Of a stretch of 64,000 nt of DNA, positions 61,928 through 64,000 are shown one piece after another (position 1 is the stretch's first letter; each line of letters starts with the position of its first letter). The translations under genes were made by a program, and so were the position numbers. The stretch is from NCBI GenBank assembly GCA_017461725.1, contig JAFTXG010000007.1, positions 94,158 to 158,157 on the forward strand, written 5' to 3'. Origin of the DNA: Lachnospiraceae bacterium. GTDB taxonomy: Bacteria > Bacillota > Clostridia > Lachnospirales > Lachnospiraceae. The notes beneath the pieces are model-generated. The model saw only the letters and a list, made by a program, of their open reading frames with translations. It was not told the DNA's origin and made no database searches.

Positions 61928-62995
61928 ATGGAAAATTACTCTGTTATCAATGAATTGAGATGTAAAGTGGACTGGATAAGGGTCACGCTTCACGATGAGA
62001 GTCTGACACCGGAACACGTTATGGAGATATTGGGATATAGTCCAGAAAACTTTAGTCTGGCAAAGTGCGGTGCAAATGGATATCGCGTGCAGCATAGAAA
62101 CATGCTCGGTTTATCTATCCTTTCGGATGGTAATGAGGGCATGGGAATCCATGTTAGCATTCCCGGTAGCGCAATGTCAGACTGTCTGGAACACTTTGCA
62201 TACGATCACGAGATAACTATAGGCGATCTGGCACTGGCAAGATTGCTGGAGACGTTATTGCAGTATGAGGGTAGATTTACACGAATCGATCTTGCTACTG
62301 ATGATCTTGGGGGAAATTACTATTCTGTGGACGAATTAGAAGAACATCTTCGGAGTGGAAAGTCTGTGATCTCGAAGTGGAGATCATGGAGACCGGTTGC
62401 AGATTATGATTTTGATGGAAACCTTGTTACCGGTAAGACTGTATATCTCGGCAAGGGAAGTAGCGATCTTATGCTGCGAGTATATGACAAGCAAGCGGAG
62501 CAGAACAGCAAACTTCCAGAGGACAGCGAGGAACGCATAGACTTTGCGTGGGTGCGTTGGGAACTGGAAGCCAAAAAGGACTATGCGCACCGCATAGCGG
62601 AGTATCTGGCAAGCGGAGAAACCATTGGATCGGTAGCTGTCGGAATCTTGAAGCAATATATCTCGATACATATTCCCGGAGAGGGTCGCAAGGATCGCTT
62701 GCCGGTTGATCCTAAGTGGGATGCGTTTTGCCGTGGTGTCGAAAAGCTGTCATTGTACGTTGCACCGCCGGAAACAACGATTGAACAGAAACGCAGTTAT
62801 TTGATTCAGCAGTGCGGAAGATCTCTCGCAATGGTCATTGAAGCCGAGGGGGAAAGCCTTGCTATCGTTGACGATATGTGGAAAAGTGGTCTGGAACGTA
62901 TGAAACCGGAAGATCGGGACCAGATCGAGGACTACAAGTACAGAAAAGCAGTGCAGAAAATGCGAGAACTGGATTTACTTGAGGAGTTAGTATGA
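61928..62995 (+). CDS. Rep_trans/MobT-family relaxase or replication initiator
   Basis: The 355-residue protein matches the replication initiation factor family (PF02486), which includes NicK of ICEBs1 and Orf20 of Tn916. Key segments are FTRIDLATDD (residues 117-126), the catalytic-Tyr motif LRVYDK (Tyr186) and VRWELEAK (209-216). The protein would nick the site at 61878-61901, stay bound to the 5' end, and start rolling-circle replication or transfer. AGGGGGGA precedes the ATG. Its stop overlaps the integrase start (ATGA). Confidence 0.9.
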   Translation: MENYSVINELRCKVDWIRVTLHDESLTPEHVMEILGYSPENFSLAKCGANGYRVQHRNMLGLSILSDGNEGMGIHVSIPGSAMSDCLEHFAYDHEITIGDLALARLLETLLQYEGRFTRIDLATDDLGGNYYSVDELEEHLRSGKSVISKWRSWRPVADYDFDGNLVTGKTVYLGKGSSDLMLRVYDKQAEQNSKLPEDSEERIDFAWVRWELEAKKDYAHRIAEYLASGETIGSVAVGILKQYISIHIPGEGRKDRLPVDPKWDAFCRGVEKLSLYVAPPETTIEQKRSYLIQQCGRSLAMVIEAEGESLAIVDDMWKSGLERMKPEDRDQIEDYKYRKAVQKMRELDLLEELV

Positions 62996-63879
62996 TCGTA
63001 AAGGAAGCCTTTGACAACTTCATGTTGTATAAGTCAGCGTCTGGATTGTCAGAGAATAGTCTAGATGCGTACCGGTGGCAGTGTCTGCCTTTACTCCGGT
63101 ATTTTGAAAACTGGGAACTCGAATCTATCAGGCAAGAGGATATATACCGGTTTTTGCAAAGTGTACAGTCTGCTTCATACTCGCAATCTACCAAGTCAAG
63201 CTATATCCGGTCAGCACGTATATTCTTGAAGTGGTGTTCTTGTGAGTATGAGGTCAACTACCGGTACGACAAGATCAAGGTACCCAAAATGCCGAAAAAG
63301 GAAATCAAAATGTACAGCCGAGAAGATATACTGCTGATCTTTGACACTGTGCAAGGGACACCGGAATGGGTGCGCCTACGGAATATTGCTCTGGTGGCTC
63401 TGTTTCTGGATTCCGGTATTCGCCGGGCAGAAGCGTGTTATCTTCGCCGTGAGGACGTGGACTTTGCCGAACATAGGATAATTGTCACCGGCAAGGGAAA
63501 TAAACAGCGCTATGCTCCCTTTGGGGACTTCACAGCGGAATGTTTAAACGCATATCTGGCAGAGTGTCCGTATGAAAGCGAATTGTTCTTTGCAGGCATT
63601 CATGGGGGTGTATGGTCACTAAATGCCGTCAGTCAGATGTTCCACGATCTGCAAAACCGGTTGCCGTTCAAGCTGTCTCCACACAAGTGCAGACACAATT
63701 TCGCCACCAACCATTGTCTAGATAACTATGAGGATGAAAAACCGGTAGACCCTCTTTTACTCCAGGCACTCATGGGGCATGAGGATATAAAAACGACTCG
63801 CCGGTATCTCCACCAGGCAAACGAACTGATCGCAGTAAAAAAGCATATCTCGCATTTGGATAAAGTGAAAGCCGGCTGA
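62992..63879 (+). CDS. int: Tyrosine recombinase (integrase)
   Basis: The 295-residue enzyme has an N-terminal SAM-like core-binding domain (1-95) and a catalytic domain with all expected residues: SGIRRAE (Arg144), GKGNKQR (Lys168), HKCRHNF (His231, Arg234), LMGHEDIKTT (His263) and RRYLH (nucleophile Tyr272). It joins and excises the element at tRNA-Lys. It begins within the relaxase stop codon, so the two are translated together. The XerD-like short form without an arm-binding domain is of note. Confidence 0.95.
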   Translation: MIVKEAFDNFMLYKSASGLSENSLDAYRWQCLPLLRYFENWELESIRQEDIYRFLQSVQSASYSQSTKSSYIRSARIFLKWCSCEYEVNYRYDKIKVPKMPKKEIKMYSREDILLIFDTVQGTPEWVRLRNIALVALFLDSGIRRAEACYLRREDVDFAEHRIIVTGKGNKQRYAPFGDFTAECLNAYLAECPYESELFFAGIHGGVWSLNAVSQMFHDLQNRLPFKLSPHKCRHNFATNHCLDNYEDEKPVDPLLLQALMGHEDIKTTRRYLHQANELIAVKKHISHLDKVKAG

Positions 63880-63895
63880 CAATCAACCGGCTTTT
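63868..63895 (+). terminator. Terminator of the integrase gene
   Basis: AAAGCCGG and CCGGCTTT form an 8-bp stem that spans the stop codon, ending in CTTTTA. It could also serve the tRNA-Lys transcript from the other strand, replacing the terminator left at 60463-60507. Confidence 0.75.
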
Positions 63896-63910
63896 AGTAT
63901 GCATATTAAA

Positions 63911-63958
63911 TTAGAGTGAGCCACCCGGGACTCGAACCCGGGACAACTTGATTAAAAG
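63911..63958. repeat. attR, 48-bp direct repeat
   Basis: Identical to 60521-60568. Here it forms the 3' half of the intact tRNA-Lys gene, including the T arm and acceptor strand. Confidence 0.92.
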
Positions 63959-63989
63959 TCAAGTGCTCTACCGCCTGAGCTAGTGGCCC
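63917..63989 (-). tRNA. tRNA-Lys (anticodon TTT)
   Basis: The 73-nt minus-strand gene folds as a cloverleaf: acceptor GGGCCAC/GTGGCTC with one G-U pair and discriminator A, D arm GCTC/GAGC, anticodon arm CTTGA/TCAAG with loop CTTTTAA (anticodon TTT at 63956-63954), and T arm CCGGG-TTCGAGT-CCCGG. CCA is not encoded. Its 3' half is supplied by the integrated element. Confidence 0.95.
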
Positions 63990-64000
63990 ATAAGATGAAA

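Larger units (their letters stand above)
60521..63958 (+). mobile_element. Minimal integrative mobilizable element in tRNA-Lys (about 3.39 kb)
   Basis: Identical 48-bp direct repeats at 60521-60568 and 63911-63958 enclose a 3,390-bp unit (one repeat counted). The repeats are the 3' half of tRNA-Lys from the anticodon loop on. Inside are, in order, a GC-rich non-coding stretch, an XRE regulator (minus), a 71-aa protein, an oriT-like palindrome, a Rep_trans/MobT-type protein and a tyrosine integrase that overlap by ATGA. No conjugation, capsid or cargo gene is present. The element restores the full tRNA at its right end. It is the simplest form of an element that would borrow transfer functions from a Tn916/ICEBs1-type helper. 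Confidence 0.88.

Noticed and set aside
60521..63958. Prophage or filamentous phage remnant
   Set aside because: A Rep and an integrase are present but no coat, assembly or lysis gene, and the oriT-like site fits a mobilizable element better.

Overview
The window looks like a chromosome segment from an anaerobic gut-type Firmicute, most likely a Lachnospiraceae-like Clostridium relative. The basis is the style of the genes: AGGAGG-type ribosome binding sites, LplB/YtcP-type sugar ABC transporters with lipoprotein binding proteins, YesM/YesN-type two-component genes, a Firmicute T-box leader, BrnT/BrnA, and a MetA with acetyl-transfer signature. No rRNA, protein phage capsid genes or CRISPR array is visible. 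The species cannot be named from this sequence.

Layout. 1-156 is the N-terminus of an AAA ATPase preceded by four 33-bp tandem repeats. 548-8365 (minus) is locus 1: a sugar-binding lipoprotein, two permeases (one with an unusual voltage-sensor-like N-terminal extension), a FAD oxidoreductase, a TIM-barrel isomerase and a Gfo/Idh/MocA oxidoreductase, divergent from an AraC regulator followed by nagA. 10922-16130 (minus) carries a YugP-type protease, two more TIM-barrel enzymes and two more Gfo/Idh/MocA oxidoreductases, divergent from a second AraC gene. 17418-29591 (minus) is a broad sugar and phosphodiester block: nagB, a GxDLY/SGNH esterase, an unknown protein, an alpha/beta hydrolase, a PHP phosphoesterase, a nitrilase-GDPD fusion, a TIM-barrel enzyme, a shrunken HAD protein, a phosphoglucomutase/phosphomannomutase and a large phosphodiester-glycosidase-domain protein. 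29.6-32.7 kb is a patchwork with a MITE-like palindrome, a third AraC gene, a gene fragment, a BrnT/BrnA pair and a second copy of the alpha/beta hydrolase.

32851-39508 (minus) is locus 2 (GH89-like glycosidase, CBM9-like protein, two permeases, binding lipoprotein), divergent from a membrane-anchored AraC regulator. 42454-54385 (minus) is locus 3 (two-component system, two permeases, binding lipoprotein, SGNH hydrolase, PhnP-like metallohydrolase, SDR dehydrogenase, FAD oxidoreductase with a C-terminal discoidin-like domain). 54708-60384 is more housekeeping in nature: metA under a T-box, a cluster of DnaA boxes, an acyl-ACP thioesterase, a rhodanese lipoprotein, a FUSC-type membrane protein with in-frame minisatellites and an acyltransferase. 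60521-63958 is a very small integrative element in the 3' half of a tRNA-Lys gene.

How it fits together (inference). Loci 1-3 import oligosaccharides or glycosides and process them in the cytosol. The repeated combination of Gfo/Idh/MocA oxidoreductases and xylose-isomerase-like TIM barrels resembles oxidation-first (3-keto sugar) glycoside breakdown, while nagA, nagB and the GH89-like enzyme point to N-acetylglucosamine-containing substrates. The most interesting item is the 3.4-kb element: XRE regulator, a 71-aa protein, a Rep_trans/MobT-type relaxase or Rep protein, a tyrosine integrase, 48-bp direct repeats, and a 24-nt GC-rich inverted repeat just ahead of the relaxase gene that resembles the oriT of Tn916/ICEBs1. 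It has no conjugation genes and seems to be a minimal mobilizable element.
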